A stretch of 64,000 nt of DNA from DATMGU01 sp035555315 (GCA_035555315.1 DATMGU010000095.1:1-64000), one strand, 5' to 3'; positions 43,824 through 52,981 are shown, numbered from the stretch's first letter. The notes: generated by a model from the sequence alone, not told the origin. Made by a program: numbers and translations.

Positions 43824-44492
43824 TTAGATCCCGGAAAGGGCTCTGATCACCGTGTCGGATTGGCCGACCCAGCCGAAGATGCCGCCCTGCGCCTTGATCA
43901 TGCGCAGGCCGAAATCCTGGAACTCCGGAAAATAGGAACCGACGCAATCGGCCAGCACCAGGCAGTCGAAGCCACGGTCATTGGCCTCCCGCACGGTGGT
44001 GTTGACGCAAACTTCGGTGGTGACGCCGGCCACCAGCAATTGGGTGATGCCGGCATGGCGCAGGATCGCCTCCAGATCGGTGGCGTAGAAGGCGCCCTTG
44101 CCGGGCTTGTCGATAACCGGCTCGTCCGGCAGGGGGGCGAGTTCGGGGATGATGTCGTGCCCGGCCTCGCCGCGCACCAGGATACGGCCCATCGGCCCGG
44201 CATCGCCGATGCTGACGGGGCCGCCGCCACGGATCTTCTTGGCGGGCGGCAGATCGGCAAGATCCGGACGGTGGCCCTCGCGGGTATGGATGACGCGCAG
44301 CCCGGCGGCGCGGGCGGCTTCCAGCATCCGGCGGGTCGGGGCGATCGTCGGACGCAATTGGGCGACGTCATTGCCCAGCATGGCGCCGAAGCCGCCCGGC
44401 TCCAGGAAATCCCGCTGCATGTCGATGATGAGGAAGACCGCGTGCGCCGGGTCGAAGGCAAACGGGTATGGTTCCGCTTCGATGCTCGCCAT
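43824..44492 (-). CDS. Isochorismatase-family cysteine hydrolase, biuret-amidohydrolase-like
   Basis: A 222-residue alpha/beta hydrolase with the family catalytic triad Asp24 (IIDMQRDF), Lys129 (DKPGKGAF) and Cys162 (TTEVCVNTT); the 33-residue gap between Lys and Cys equals that of BiuH. The block HTREGHRPDLADLP and the DxGPxGRILxRGExGxDIIPEL pattern are those of biuret hydrolase (BiuH). The reaction is likely amide hydrolysis of biuret or a related ureide, e.g. in barbiturate, cyanurate or hydantoin breakdown. It is the first gene of the leftward operon, divergent from the oxygenase gene. Confidence 0.85.
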   Translation of the reverse strand: MASIEAEPYPFAFDPAHAVFLIIDMQRDFLEPGGFGAMLGNDVAQLRPTIAPTRRMLEAARAAGLRVIHTREGHRPDLADLPPAKKIRGGGPVSIGDAGPMGRILVRGEAGHDIIPELAPLPDEPVIDKPGKGAFYATDLEAILRHAGITQLLVAGVTTEVCVNTTVREANDRGFDCLVLADCVGSYFPEFQDFGLRMIKAQGGIFGWVGQSDTVIRALSGI

Positions 44493-44755
44493 GCCGCCTC
44501 CTGGCCGATACGCGGCTCGTGGTCCGCGTTTATGTCAGGTTTATTGCGAAAAGCGGGCCAGCCGATCGGGGCCGGAAAATCCGGCTGCGCGCGAGGCGGC
44601 CTGGGCGCCTGACCCGTCCTTTTTACAGCCGCCGGCTGATTGCGTATGCATTTAATGACGCAATGATTGCAATTTATGCAGAAGATGCCGGCGTGGATTT
44701 TGCGTGGCAGACGGGTATTGTCTAGTCATAACGACCAAGATTGGGGAGTGAGACG
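44493..44755. other. Divergent promoter region with nested inverted repeats
   Basis: Between the cysteine hydrolase and oxygenase genes. ATTGCGT (44639-44645) faces ACGCAAT (44658-44664). GCAAT/ATTGC (44660-44670) is a perfect palindrome, and TGCAT/ATGCA brackets 44647-44680. This density of overlapping inverted repeats suggests binding of one or more dimeric regulators. Confidence 0.4.
44639..44680. promoter_or_regulatory. Cluster of inverted repeats (candidate operators)
   Basis: Three overlapping inverted repeats lie within 42 bp: ATTGCGT-N12-ACGCAAT, GCAAT-G-ATTGC and TGCAT-N24-ATGCA. They lie about 75 bp before the TTG start of the oxygenase gene and 147 bp before the hydrolase gene, the right distance for control of both. 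Confidence 0.45.
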
Positions 44756-45715
44756 TTGATCCCTGTCATCGACATCGCCGGCGTCCGCCGGCACGAGCCG
44801 GACGCCACGAAGCTGGCCGCGGCGGCGATCCACGAGGCCTGCGTGACCTCGGGCTTTTTCTACATCAAGAATCATGGCGTCCCCGACCCGGTGATCGATG
44901 GGGCGGTCGCCCAAGCGCGCCAGTTTTTTCATCTGCCGATCGAGCAAAAGCGCAAGGTCGCGGTGAACGCGCGGCATCGCGGCTTCAATGCGCTGGGCGA
45001 TGCGCTGATGTACGAGGCGTCCCGCCCGGACCAGAAGGAGTTCTTCAGCATCGGCCTGGAACTGCCGGAGGATGATCCCGACGTCGTAGCCGGCGAGAAG
45101 CTGCGCGGACCGAACAACTGGCCGGCGGATATGCCCGATTTCCGGATGGCGCTGTCGGGCTATTACGACGCGCTCGGGGCCTGCGGCGCCGATCTGATGC
45201 GCGCGGTCGCGGTGTCGCTGGGCAGGACGGAGGATTTCTTCGCCGACAAATACCGCAAGCGGCTGCAGCGCACCCAGATCATTTACTACCCGAGCCAGCC
45301 ACCCGACATCGAGGACGACCAGTTCGGCGTGGCGCCGCACACCGATTTCGGCTGCGTCACCCTGCTATGGCAGGATCAGAATGGCGGGTTGGAGGTGCTG
45401 GAGCGATCGACGAAGTCCTGGCTGCCGGCGCCGCCGATCCCAGGCACCTTGGTGGTCAATGTCGGCGATCTGCTGGGCCGCTGGACCAATGACCGCTATG
45501 CCTCGACACCCCATCGGGTGGTCAACCGGTCCGGCCGGGAGCGGTTTTCGATCGCGACCTTCTACGACCCCGACTACCAGGCCCTGATCGATCCCCGCGC
45601 CCTGGGGACGCCGGAGAGCGAGTGTCGCTACGAGCCCGTGCCGGCCGGCGACCACATCATCGGCCGCATCTCCCGCTCGTTCGGCTATCGCAAGACGCTG
45701 AAGGAGCCGGTTTAA
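44756..45715 (+). CDS. Isopenicillin-N-synthase-like Fe(II)/2-oxoglutarate-dependent oxygenase
   Basis: A 319-residue non-haem oxygenase with an N-terminal DIOX_N domain (VIDIAGV, SGFFYIKNHGV) and a double-stranded beta-helix core. The facial triad is His and Asp of APHTDFG and His of STPHRVVN, and RERFSIATF supplies the co-substrate arginine. Most bacterial members lack a known substrate. I chose TTG 44756, with GGGGAG seven bases before it. It is followed by a good terminator. Confidence 0.86.
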   Translation: MIPVIDIAGVRRHEPDATKLAAAAIHEACVTSGFFYIKNHGVPDPVIDGAVAQARQFFHLPIEQKRKVAVNARHRGFNALGDALMYEASRPDQKEFFSIGLELPEDDPDVVAGEKLRGPNNWPADMPDFRMALSGYYDALGACGADLMRAVAVSLGRTEDFFADKYRKRLQRTQIIYYPSQPPDIEDDQFGVAPHTDFGCVTLLWQDQNGGLEVLERSTKSWLPAPPIPGTLVVNVGDLLGRWTNDRYASTPHRVVNRSGRERFSIATFYDPDYQALIDPRALGTPESECRYEPVPAGDHIIGRISRSFGYRKTLKEPV

Positions 45716-45767
45716 CGACCATCAAACCGTCACCACCAACGGAATGGAACCGGTTTGCGGTCGTTTT
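45716..45767 (+). terminator. Rho-independent terminator of the oxygenase gene
   Basis: A stem CGACC-CAAACC pairs with GGTTTG-GGTCG (one bulge) and is followed by TTTT at 45764-45767, directly after the stop codon at 45715. Confidence 0.65.
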
Positions 45768-45786
45768 GCTGGGCTTTCGCCACGTT

Positions 45787-45826
45787 TTATCCCGCATTTC
45801 TCAATATTGGACGATATGCGGGATAA
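45787..45826. other. Perfect 11-bp inverted repeat between convergent genes
   Basis: TTATCCCGCAT (45787-45797) and ATGCGGGATAA (45816-45826) are separated by 18 nt. It lies between the ends of the oxygenase gene and the leftward importer operon. It could terminate the leftward transcript or bind a protein; there is no T-run to favour termination. Confidence 0.5.
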
Positions 45827-45919
45827 CGCGTTTATAACCAAAGACCTAAACCTCCAGAATCTGAAATTCTCTAGGCCACCCTACGTATAGTCGATCGAAT
45901 TTCAGGACACTGAAGCGAA

Positions 45920-46681
45920 TCAGACGGCGACCTGCATCTCGCCCAGATAGGCCTCGCGGATAGCAGGGTTCTGGCGTAGTTCGGCGGCCGTGCCCGACAG
46001 CACGACCTGGCCGGTTTGCAGCACATAGGCGCGGTGGGCGATCGACAGCGCCATATTGGCGTTCTGCTCCACCATGAAGATCGTCGTGCCTTGTCGGTTG
46101 ATCTCCTGGATGATGTCGAAGGTCTGCTCGACATAGAGCGGCGACAGGCCCATCGACGGCTCGTCCATGCAGATGAGGCGCGGCCTTGCCATCAGCGCCC
46201 GGCCTATCGCCACCATCTGCTGCTCCCCGCCGGACAGCGTGCCGGCGATCTGGGCGCGGCGTTCCTTCACCCGGGGGAACAGGCTGTAGACCCGCTCCAG
46301 ATCCGCATCGAAATCGGCGCCGCGCGGCTTGGTATAGGCGCCCATCTCCAGGTTCTCGTACACCGTCATGCGCGTGAACAGCCGACGCGCCTCCAGCACC
46401 GGGGCGATGCCGCGCCGCACCCGTTCGGCGGTCGACAGCTTTTCGATCGGCTTGCCGTCGAACACGACGCGCCCACGGGTCGGCCGCACCACGCCCATGA
46501 TCGTCTTCATGGTGGTGGATTTGCCGCAGGCATTGCCGCCCAGCAGGCTGACGATCTCGCCTTGGCCGATCGTGTAATTGACCTTTTTCAGGACATGCAG
46601 ATCGCCGTAATGGGTGTCGACGTCTTGAAATTCCAGCAACAGCCCGCCGGTCGGGACGCTCGCGGTGATCTCAGACAACAC
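45920..46681 (-). CDS. ABC importer ATPase, LivF-like
   Basis: Second ATPase of a branched-chain amino acid/amide-type importer, 253 residues from GTG 46681. Walker A is GGNACGKST, the signature LSGGEQQMVAIGRAL and Walker B LICMDEPSMGLSP. The serine-for-threonine variation in GKST is normal in the family. It overlaps the LivM-LivG fusion by 11 bp. A longer frame to 46780 is not supported. Confidence 0.92.
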   Translation of the reverse strand: MLSEITASVPTGGLLLEFQDVDTHYGDLHVLKKVNYTIGQGEIVSLLGGNACGKSTTMKTIMGVVRPTRGRVVFDGKPIEKLSTAERVRRGIAPVLEARRLFTRMTVYENLEMGAYTKPRGADFDADLERVYSLFPRVKERRAQIAGTLSGGEQQMVAIGRALMARPRLICMDEPSMGLSPLYVEQTFDIIQEINRQGTTIFMVEQNANMALSIAHRAYVLQTGQVVLSGTAAELRQNPAIREAYLGEMQVAV

Positions 46682-48707
46682 CGGCACTCCCCGCCTGGCT
46701 GTTGCGGCCGAGATAGGCGCGCAGTACCTCCTCGTCCTGGCGCACCTCGGCCGGTGTGCCTTTGGCGATCTGCTCGCCATGATCCAGCACCACCACTATG
46801 TCGGCGAGGCTGGTGACCACGTCCAGCTTGTGCTCGATCAGCAGGATGGTGAGGCCGAGCTTGTGCAGGCTCTTGATCTGTTCGGCGAGTTCAAGGGTCT
46901 CGGCCGGGTTCATGCCCGCCGTCGGCTCGTCGAGCAGCAGCAGGCGCGGCCGCGAGGCCAGCGCCCGAGCGATCTCGACGCGCCGGCGATTGGCATAAGA
47001 CAAGCTGTTCACGGTTTGGCTGACCCGCGGCAACAGACGATTGCCGAAGACCGAGACGATCTCCATCGCCCATTCCGTCGCCGCGCGCTCCTCCGCCCGT
47101 GTGCCGGGCAGCCGCAGAATGGCGCGCAGCGGGCCGGTGCGCAGCCGCGCGTGCTGCCCGACCAGGATGTTCTCCAGCACGGTGAGGTTCGGGAACAAGC
47201 GGATATTCTGGAAGGTGCGCGCCAAGCCGCGCTTCAGCACCTCATGCGGGGCGAGGCCCAGGATCTCCTCGCCGGCGAACCGGATGCTGCCGCTGCCGGC
47301 GCGGATCAATCCGGTGGCGACGTTGAACATGGTGGATTTGCCGGAGCCGTTCGGCCCGATCACCGCGACCACGCTGCCCGCCGGTACGGTGAGGTCGATC
47401 GATTTCAGGGCCACCAGACCGCCGAAGCGCACGGTCAATCCCTTGATCTCCAGCAGCGGCGCGCCCGGCGCATCCTCCTGGCCGATACCGCTCAACGCCG
47501 AAAACCCGCCGCGGCGCACCTCGGCATGCTGCTGGTCAAAGCTCAGCGCCGGCACCTTTCGCGTCGCGGGGATCAGCCCCTCGCGCCGGTACAGCATCAT
47601 CACCACCAGGATGATGCCGAAGATCAGCTCGATCGAAGGCACCAAGTCGATTTTCTGCAGAAACGGGCTGCCGACCAGGTCCCCCAACACATGCAGCCAG
47701 CCGGACAGATCCTGCAGGAACCACGATTGCAGCAATTGCAGGATGACCGCGCCCAGCACCACGCCCCAGACGCTGCCGAGCCCGCCGAACACGACCATCA
47801 CCAGGATCATCACCGAGACCGGGAAGCCGAACATCTCCGGCGTCGCGGTCTGCAGCTTGGCGACATAGAACGTCCCGGTCATCCCGGCGAAGGCGGCGCC
47901 GATGGCGAAAGCCATCAGCTTCAGGCGCACCAGATCGACGCCCATGGCGCCGGCCGCGATCTCGTCCTCGCGGATCGCCATCCAGGCGCGGCCGATGCGT
48001 GAATCCCTGAGCCGGATGCTGATGAAGATCAGCAACGCCACCATGGCGATCGCCACATAGTAATAAGGCGTCGCGTCGATGCCGAAACTGGTGCCGAACA
48101 GGCTGGGCGCCGCCACGCCGTTCAGCCCCATGGCCCCATTGGTGAGCGACGACCAGTTGCGCACCACGATCGGCACGATCTCGCCGAAGCCCAGGGTGAC
48201 GATCGCCAGATAATCGCCCTTGAGCCGCAGGGTCGGCGCACCGAACAGCACGCCGAAACCCGCCGCCAGCAAGGCCGATACCGGCATCATCAGCCAGAAC
48301 GAGACAGTGAAATGCACCAGATCGCCGCCGCCCTGGTTCATCTTCTCGACCAGATGCAGCCAGGCGAAGGGCTCCCAGAACGGCGTCCAGGGTGGCATCA
48401 ACTGGAACGACGACAGGATGCCATAGGCATAGGCGCCGATCGCGAAGAACGCCGCATAGCCGAGATCGAGCAGGCCGGCCATGCCGACCACGATGTTGAG
48501 GCCCAGCGCCAAGGTGGCGTAGGACGCGGCGTTGGCGGCGGAATCGATGTCCGCGTCATTGTCGTGGATCAGCGGGAACGCCAGCGCCGCGGCGGTCAGC
48601 AGCAACAGGCCAAGCTGCCGGCGCCGCGCCTCGGGCAGCCAGGCGATCGCCCGCGTCCAGAGGGGCAGACGCATGGCGGTGGTTTGCGCCGATACGTCTC
48701 CACTCAT
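46671..48707 (-). CDS. LivM permease fused to a LivG ATPase
   Basis: Residues 1-395 form a LivM-type permease with eight or so helices (NIVVGMAGLLDLGYAAF, LRLKGDYLAIVTLGFGEI). Residues 425-660 form the LivG ATPase (Walker A GPNGSGKST, FQNIRLFPNLTVLEN, signature variant LSYANRRRVEIARAL, Walker B LLLLDEPTAGMNP). Usually these are two genes. The signature motif lacks the usual GGQ, as is often seen in LivG. It lies 33 bp after the LivH gene. Confidence 0.92.
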   Translation of the reverse strand: MSGDVSAQTTAMRLPLWTRAIAWLPEARRRQLGLLLLTAAALAFPLIHDNDADIDSAANAASYATLALGLNIVVGMAGLLDLGYAAFFAIGAYAYGILSSFQLMPPWTPFWEPFAWLHLVEKMNQGGGDLVHFTVSFWLMMPVSALLAAGFGVLFGAPTLRLKGDYLAIVTLGFGEIVPIVVRNWSSLTNGAMGLNGVAAPSLFGTSFGIDATPYYYVAIAMVALLIFISIRLRDSRIGRAWMAIREDEIAAGAMGVDLVRLKLMAFAIGAAFAGMTGTFYVAKLQTATPEMFGFPVSVMILVMVVFGGLGSVWGVVLGAVILQLLQSWFLQDLSGWLHVLGDLVGSPFLQKIDLVPSIELIFGIILVVMMLYRREGLIPATRKVPALSFDQQHAEVRRGGFSALSGIGQEDAPGAPLLEIKGLTVRFGGLVALKSIDLTVPAGSVVAVIGPNGSGKSTMFNVATGLIRAGSGSIRFAGEEILGLAPHEVLKRGLARTFQNIRLFPNLTVLENILVGQHARLRTGPLRAILRLPGTRAEERAATEWAMEIVSVFGNRLLPRVSQTVNSLSYANRRRVEIARALASRPRLLLLDEPTAGMNPAETLELAEQIKSLHKLGLTILLIEHKLDVVTSLADIVVVLDHGEQIAKGTPAEVRQDEEVLRAYLGRNSQAGSAGVV

Positions 48708-48740
48708 GCCCTATCCTCCGCCAACGTTATCAAGAGCCTG

Positions 48741-49670
48741 TCACGACTTGGTCGGCGCCAGCCGGCCGAACAGGCCGGCGGGCCGGAACACCAGAACCAG
48801 CACCAGCAGCGAGAAGATGATGACGTCGGTCCAGGCGACCGAGACGACCTGGCCGCCCATCGCCTCGATCAGGCCGATGATGATCCCCCCCGCCATGGCG
48901 CCCGGAATGCTGCCGATGCCGCCCAGCACGGCTGCGGTAAACGCCCGCAATCCCGCGTTGAAGCCGATGATGAAGCTGGTGAAATTGTAGTAGAGGCCGA
49001 AGATCAATCCGCCCGCTCCCGCCAGGGCCGAGCCCAGGAAGAACGCCATGATAATTACCTGGTCGACCTCGACACCCATCATGCGCGCGGCCTCGGGATC
49101 CTGCGCCGTGGCGCGCATCGCCTTGCCCATTCGGCTCTTCTGCACGAACAAATAGAGCCCGATCATCAACAGCGTGGCGATGATCCAGATCAGGATCTCG
49201 CGCAGCCGAAGGACGGCGCTGCCGAAATGGAACTGCACATCGGGCAGCGGGTTGGGGAAATTCTTGGAATCAGCGCCGATGGTCAGCAGCACCACGTTGA
49301 ACAGGATATACGAAACGCCGATGGTGGTGATCATCGCCGCCGGGCCCTTGACGGTGCGCAAGGGCCGCAGACACACCCGTTCGATCACGACGCCGAGGCC
49401 ACCCGACACCAGCATGGTTCCGACGAACGCCGTCAGCAGGGCGATCGCCAGCGGCAGACCGGTCAGGATCACCGCCTGACCGGATAGGCCGAAGGCCTGC
49501 AGAATATAGAGACCGACGAAACTGCCGATCATGAACACGTTGAAATGCGAGAAATTGATCAGCTCGAGAATGCCGTAGACGAGCGTGAACCCGAGGGCGA
49601 GCAACGCATACATCGCCCCCAGGCTCAAGCCGTTGATCAACTGCTGCAGCAGCAGGTCCGACGCGGTCAT
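48741..49670 (-). CDS. ABC importer permease, LivH-like
   Basis: A 309-residue permease of about eight helices, with the opening MTASDLLLQQLINGLSLGAMYALLALG typical of LivH when read as LLQQLINGLSLGAMYAL. ATG 49670 starts 10 bp after the binding-protein stop with no strong Shine-Dalgarno, so reading probably depends on coupling with the upstream gene. Confidence 0.92.
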   Translation of the reverse strand: MTASDLLLQQLINGLSLGAMYALLALGFTLVYGILELINFSHFNVFMIGSFVGLYILQAFGLSGQAVILTGLPLAIALLTAFVGTMLVSGGLGVVIERVCLRPLRTVKGPAAMITTIGVSYILFNVVLLTIGADSKNFPNPLPDVQFHFGSAVLRLREILIWIIATLLMIGLYLFVQKSRMGKAMRATAQDPEAARMMGVEVDQVIIMAFFLGSALAGAGGLIFGLYYNFTSFIIGFNAGLRAFTAAVLGGIGSIPGAMAGGIIIGLIEAMGGQVVSVAWTDVIIFSLLVLVLVFRPAGLFGRLAPTKS

Positions 49671-49677
49671 CGGGGGA

Positions 49678-50922
49678 TCAGGTCGCGGGTGCGATGCCGA
49701 TATACTTGAGCTGGGCACTCATATCTTCCAAGGGGAAGGCTACATCCTTCTTCACCTGGAAGATGCTGACGACCTTGCTGACCAGATCGCCATTGGCATC
49801 GAACTCGACCGAACCGATCAGGCTGTCGAGCTTGGTCCCCTGAATGGCGTCGCGCACGGCGCTGCGCGTCACCGGCTTGCCGGTCGCCGCGACGCGCTTG
49901 ATGGCATCGACGATCACCTGGGCGCCGACATAGGCGGTGATGGCGTAATCATCGGGCTGCACATTGAACTTGGCGGTATAGCGCTTGATGAAATCCTGCG
50001 ACTTCGGATCGACCATGCTGTGCGGCGAGGCATTGGAGCAATACCAGCCCTCCGCGGCCGGGAAGCCGACAGCGGTCAGGATCTCGGGGCCGTACAACCC
50101 GTCGCCGCCGCCCTTCACCATCGTCGCCGGCAAGATGTCATAGGCCTGTTTGAGCAGCTTCACCCCGGCCTGCAGCACGCCGCCGTAATAGAGCCCATCC
50201 GGGTTCAGCGACTTGACCTTGGTCAGGATCGCCGAATAGTCGGCGGCCTTCGGGTCGAGCCGGTCGCGGCCGAGCACCTTGATGCCCTTTTTCTCCGCCT
50301 GACCCTGAAAGGCATCGGCGAGGCCGACACCATAGGCGCCGCTATCGTCGAGCACGAAGATCGATTTCGTCTTCAGAACATCGGCGAAGTAATTCGCCAT
50401 GTTCGGACCTTGATAGGCGTCGGTCGTGACCGTGCGGAAATACACCGCCTTGCCGGCCGGGCGGTATTGCGCGGCGAATTTCGGATCGGTGATGTCGGGA
50501 TTGGTCGAGCTCGGCGTGATCGTCGCGAGATCGGCCATGCTAAGGATCGGCGACATCGCCTTGCCGGCGCCGCTCATCTGCGGGCCGAGTGCCGCCACGA
50601 CGGATTTGTCGGACGCCATCTTGCGCGCGTTGGTGGCCGCCTGGGCAGGATCGTATTGGCCGGCGGTCGCCGAGCCGTCATCCATGGGAACCACGTTGAT
50701 CTTGTACCCGCCGGCGCCACCCGCCGCGTTCGCCTCATCGAACGCCAGCAACGCGCCGTATTCGACCCGCTTTGCCCCTTCGGCATCCGCGCCGGTCAGC
50801 GATAGATCGAGCGCCACCGTCACGGCCTTTTCCGCCGCCAGGGCGAGGTCGAAACGACCCAGCGTTGCCGTGACGGCGACGCCGGCGAGAAGCTGTCCGG
50901 CAAAACGACGTGTGATGATCAT
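49678..50922 (-). CDS. ABC importer substrate-binding protein, LivJ/amide-binding-like
   Basis: A 414-residue periplasmic protein with a twin-arginine-free signal peptide (MIITRRFAGQLLAGVAVTA then ALA) and the type-1 periplasmic fold (VALDLSLTGADAEGAKRVEYG, GPQMSGAGKAM). Such proteins bind branched-chain amino acids, short amides or aromatic acids. The adjacent hydantoinase/biuret cluster makes an amide or ureide substrate possible but not proven. ATG 50922 precedes the signal peptide; the longer frame is spurious. Confidence 0.9.
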   Translation of the reverse strand: MIITRRFAGQLLAGVAVTATLGRFDLALAAEKAVTVALDLSLTGADAEGAKRVEYGALLAFDEANAAGGAGGYKINVVPMDDGSATAGQYDPAQAATNARKMASDKSVVAALGPQMSGAGKAMSPILSMADLATITPSSTNPDITDPKFAAQYRPAGKAVYFRTVTTDAYQGPNMANYFADVLKTKSIFVLDDSGAYGVGLADAFQGQAEKKGIKVLGRDRLDPKAADYSAILTKVKSLNPDGLYYGGVLQAGVKLLKQAYDILPATMVKGGGDGLYGPEILTAVGFPAAEGWYCSNASPHSMVDPKSQDFIKRYTAKFNVQPDDYAITAYVGAQVIVDAIKRVAATGKPVTRSAVRDAIQGTKLDSLIGSVEFDANGDLVSKVVSIFQVKKDVAFPLEDMSAQLKYIGIAPAT

Positions 50923-51075
50923 GAGTGGCCCCCGGTTGCGATATCCCCGGGCCAGAGGCAAAGCAAGATGGGGGCCAAGTGCCGCGACACCACTAACGAC
51001 GCCGGGTCGATCCGGGTGTTTCACTGATGCCGAGCCGATCGGAGCAACCGGATCGCCCACGACTCTCCTACGCCG

Positions 51076-51969
51076 TCAGGCGGGGTCGATGCTCGCCACA
51101 GAGTCCAGCTCCTTGACCGCATCGACCGGTAGCGCGCACTTGGCCGCGGCGAGATTCTCGTGCAAATGCGCGACAGACGAGGTGCCGGGGATTAGAAGAA
51201 TGTTGGGCGAGCGACGAAGCAGCCAGGCGAGTGCCACCTGCATGGGCGTGGCACCGAGGCGCTCGGCGACGTCGGACAAGGTAGACGACTGCAGCGGGTT
51301 GAACCCGCCGAGCGGAAAGAACGGCACATAGGCGATGCCGTCGCGGGCAAGATCGTCGATCAGAGCATCGTCGGCCCGATGCGCCAGATTGTACTGGTTC
51401 TGCACGCAAACGATCTCGCAGATCCGGCGGCCTTCCGCGATCTGAGCGGGGGTGACGTTGCTCAGTCCGATGTGACGCACCAGACCCTGTCGCTGAAGCT
51501 CGGCCAGGACGGAGAGGGGCGCCTCGATCGACCCTTCGGCGGGACCATGCACGTCGAACATGATCCGAAGGTTGACCACGTCCAGCACATCGAGCCCGAG
51601 ATTGCGCAAGTTATCGTATACCGCCTGCGTCAGCGCTTCGGGCGAGAAGGCCGGGAGCCATGATCCGTCCGCGCCGCGCCGCGCGCCGATCTTGGTGACG
51701 ATAACGAGATCGTCGGGATAGGGTGCCAGTGCCTCACGGATCAGCCGATTGGTGACGTGCGGGCCGTAGAAGTCGCTGGTGTCGGTGTGATCCACCCCGC
51801 GCGCGACGGCTTCGCGCAGTACGGCCAATGCCGCGTCATGATCCTTGGGCGGGCCGAACACGCCGGGCCCTGCGAGTTGCATGGCGCCGTAGCCAAGCCG
51901 CTTCACGGTGCGGTCGCCGAGGGTGAACGTGCCGGACGGGTCGATGCTGGACTGATCGAAGCTGGACAT
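51076..51969 (-). CDS. Aldo/keto reductase
   Basis: A 297-residue TIM-barrel NADPH-dependent reductase. The catalytic Asp/Tyr/Lys set is visible in HTDTSDFYGP and IVTKIG, with the NADP-binding IGLSNV and PGTSSVAHLHEN segments. Family members reduce aldehydes or ketones; the physiological substrate is unknown. It starts at ATG 51969, divergent from a LysR gene across a 94-bp gap with two palindromes, so it is probably under that regulator. Confidence 0.9.
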   Translation of the reverse strand: MSSFDQSSIDPSGTFTLGDRTVKRLGYGAMQLAGPGVFGPPKDHDAALAVLREAVARGVDHTDTSDFYGPHVTNRLIREALAPYPDDLVIVTKIGARRGADGSWLPAFSPEALTQAVYDNLRNLGLDVLDVVNLRIMFDVHGPAEGSIEAPLSVLAELQRQGLVRHIGLSNVTPAQIAEGRRICEIVCVQNQYNLAHRADDALIDDLARDGIAYVPFFPLGGFNPLQSSTLSDVAERLGATPMQVALAWLLRRSPNILLIPGTSSVAHLHENLAAAKCALPVDAVKELDSVASIDPA

Positions 51970-51988
51970 GATTGATCTCCTCTGAAGA

Positions 51989-52008
51989 CAACGCATAGCT
52001 AGGCGTTG
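51989..52008. promoter_or_regulatory. LysR-type palindrome CAACGC-N8-GCGTTG
   Basis: Perfect 6-bp arms with an 8-bp spacer in the gap between the aldo/keto reductase and LysR genes. It is the closer of two palindromes to the reductase start (20 bp upstream of its ATG). Confidence 0.5.
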
Positions 52009-52034
52009 CCGGTGCGCGCGATAATGGGGCACAA

Positions 52035-52053
52035 TCCGCACGGCCTGTGCGGA
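52035..52053. promoter_or_regulatory. Palindrome TCCGCAC-N5-GTGCGGA
   Basis: Perfect 7-bp arms lying just upstream of the LysR start (52064). With the site at 51989 it forms the pair of recognition and activation sites expected for a divergent LysR pair. Confidence 0.5.
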
Positions 52054-52063
52054 GTAGCGAACA

Positions 52064-52981
52064 GTGAAGGCTGATCTCGGCGATCTGAACGCCTTTGTCG
52101 CAGTGGCGCGCGCCAAGGGCTTTCGCGACGGTGCGCGCGCGAGCGGCGCCAGCGCGTCCGGGCTCAGCGAGGCGGTGCGCCGGCTGGAAGCGCAGCTCGG
52201 CGTCAGGCTGCTCCACCGTACCACGCGCAGCGTCGTGCCCACAGAGGCGGGCGAACGCCTGCTCGAGCGGCTCGGCCCGGCGTTGACCGAGGTCGAGGCA
52301 GCCCTCGACGTGGTGAATGGCTTTCGCGACAAGCCGGCGGGCTCGTTGCGCCTCAATGTGCCGGTCAGCGCGGCGCGGCTGGTGCTGCCCGCGATCGTGC
52401 CGCACTTCCTCGCCACCTATCCAGAGATCCGGCTGGAGGTGATCGCCGAAGACAGCTTCGTCGACGTGCTGGCAGCCGGTTGCGACGCGGGCATCCGCTA
52501 CGACGAGCGGCTGGAGCAGGACATGATCGCGGTGCCGATCGGGCCCCGCGTACAGCGCTTCGCAACCGCCGCCGCTCCCGCCTACCTCGATCGCCACGGC
52601 CGGCCCGAGCACCCGAGCGAGCTGCTCGGCCACGCCTGCCTGCGCGGCCGCTTTTCTTCAGGTACGATGACACCGTGGGAGTTCGAGCGCGATGGCGAGG
52701 TTGTGCGGGTCGATCCCGCGGGGCCCCTGCTCGTAAGCGTCGGCGCGGCGACCGATTTAGCCGTCGACGCGGCGGTCGCCGGCACCGGCATCATCTGTCT
52801 CTTCGAGGACTGGCTGCGCCCGCATCTTGATAGCGGTGCCCTCGAACCCGTCCTCGAACCATGGTGGCAGCGCTTCTCGGGGCCGTTCCTCTACTACCCC
52901 GGACGGCGCCTCGTGCCCGCGCCGCTACGGGCGTTCATCGACTTCATCCGTTTGTTTCAAGGCGGAAACATGACGGGATAG
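52064..52981 (+). CDS. LysR-family transcriptional regulator
   Basis: A 305-residue LysR protein: winged helix in residues 1-60 (FVAVARAKGFRDGARASGAS) and effector domain after 90. It starts at GTG 52064. Its divergent position relative to the aldo/keto reductase and the two palindromes between them suggest it activates that gene and represses itself. The close match of residues 90-290 to LysR proteins near oxidoreductase genes gives no specific effector. Confidence 0.88.
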   Translation: MKADLGDLNAFVAVARAKGFRDGARASGASASGLSEAVRRLEAQLGVRLLHRTTRSVVPTEAGERLLERLGPALTEVEAALDVVNGFRDKPAGSLRLNVPVSAARLVLPAIVPHFLATYPEIRLEVIAEDSFVDVLAAGCDAGIRYDERLEQDMIAVPIGPRVQRFATAAAPAYLDRHGRPEHPSELLGHACLRGRFSSGTMTPWEFERDGEVVRVDPAGPLLVSVGAATDLAVDAAVAGTGIICLFEDWLRPHLDSGALEPVLEPWWQRFSGPFLYYPGRRLVPAPLRAFIDFIRLFQGGNMTG

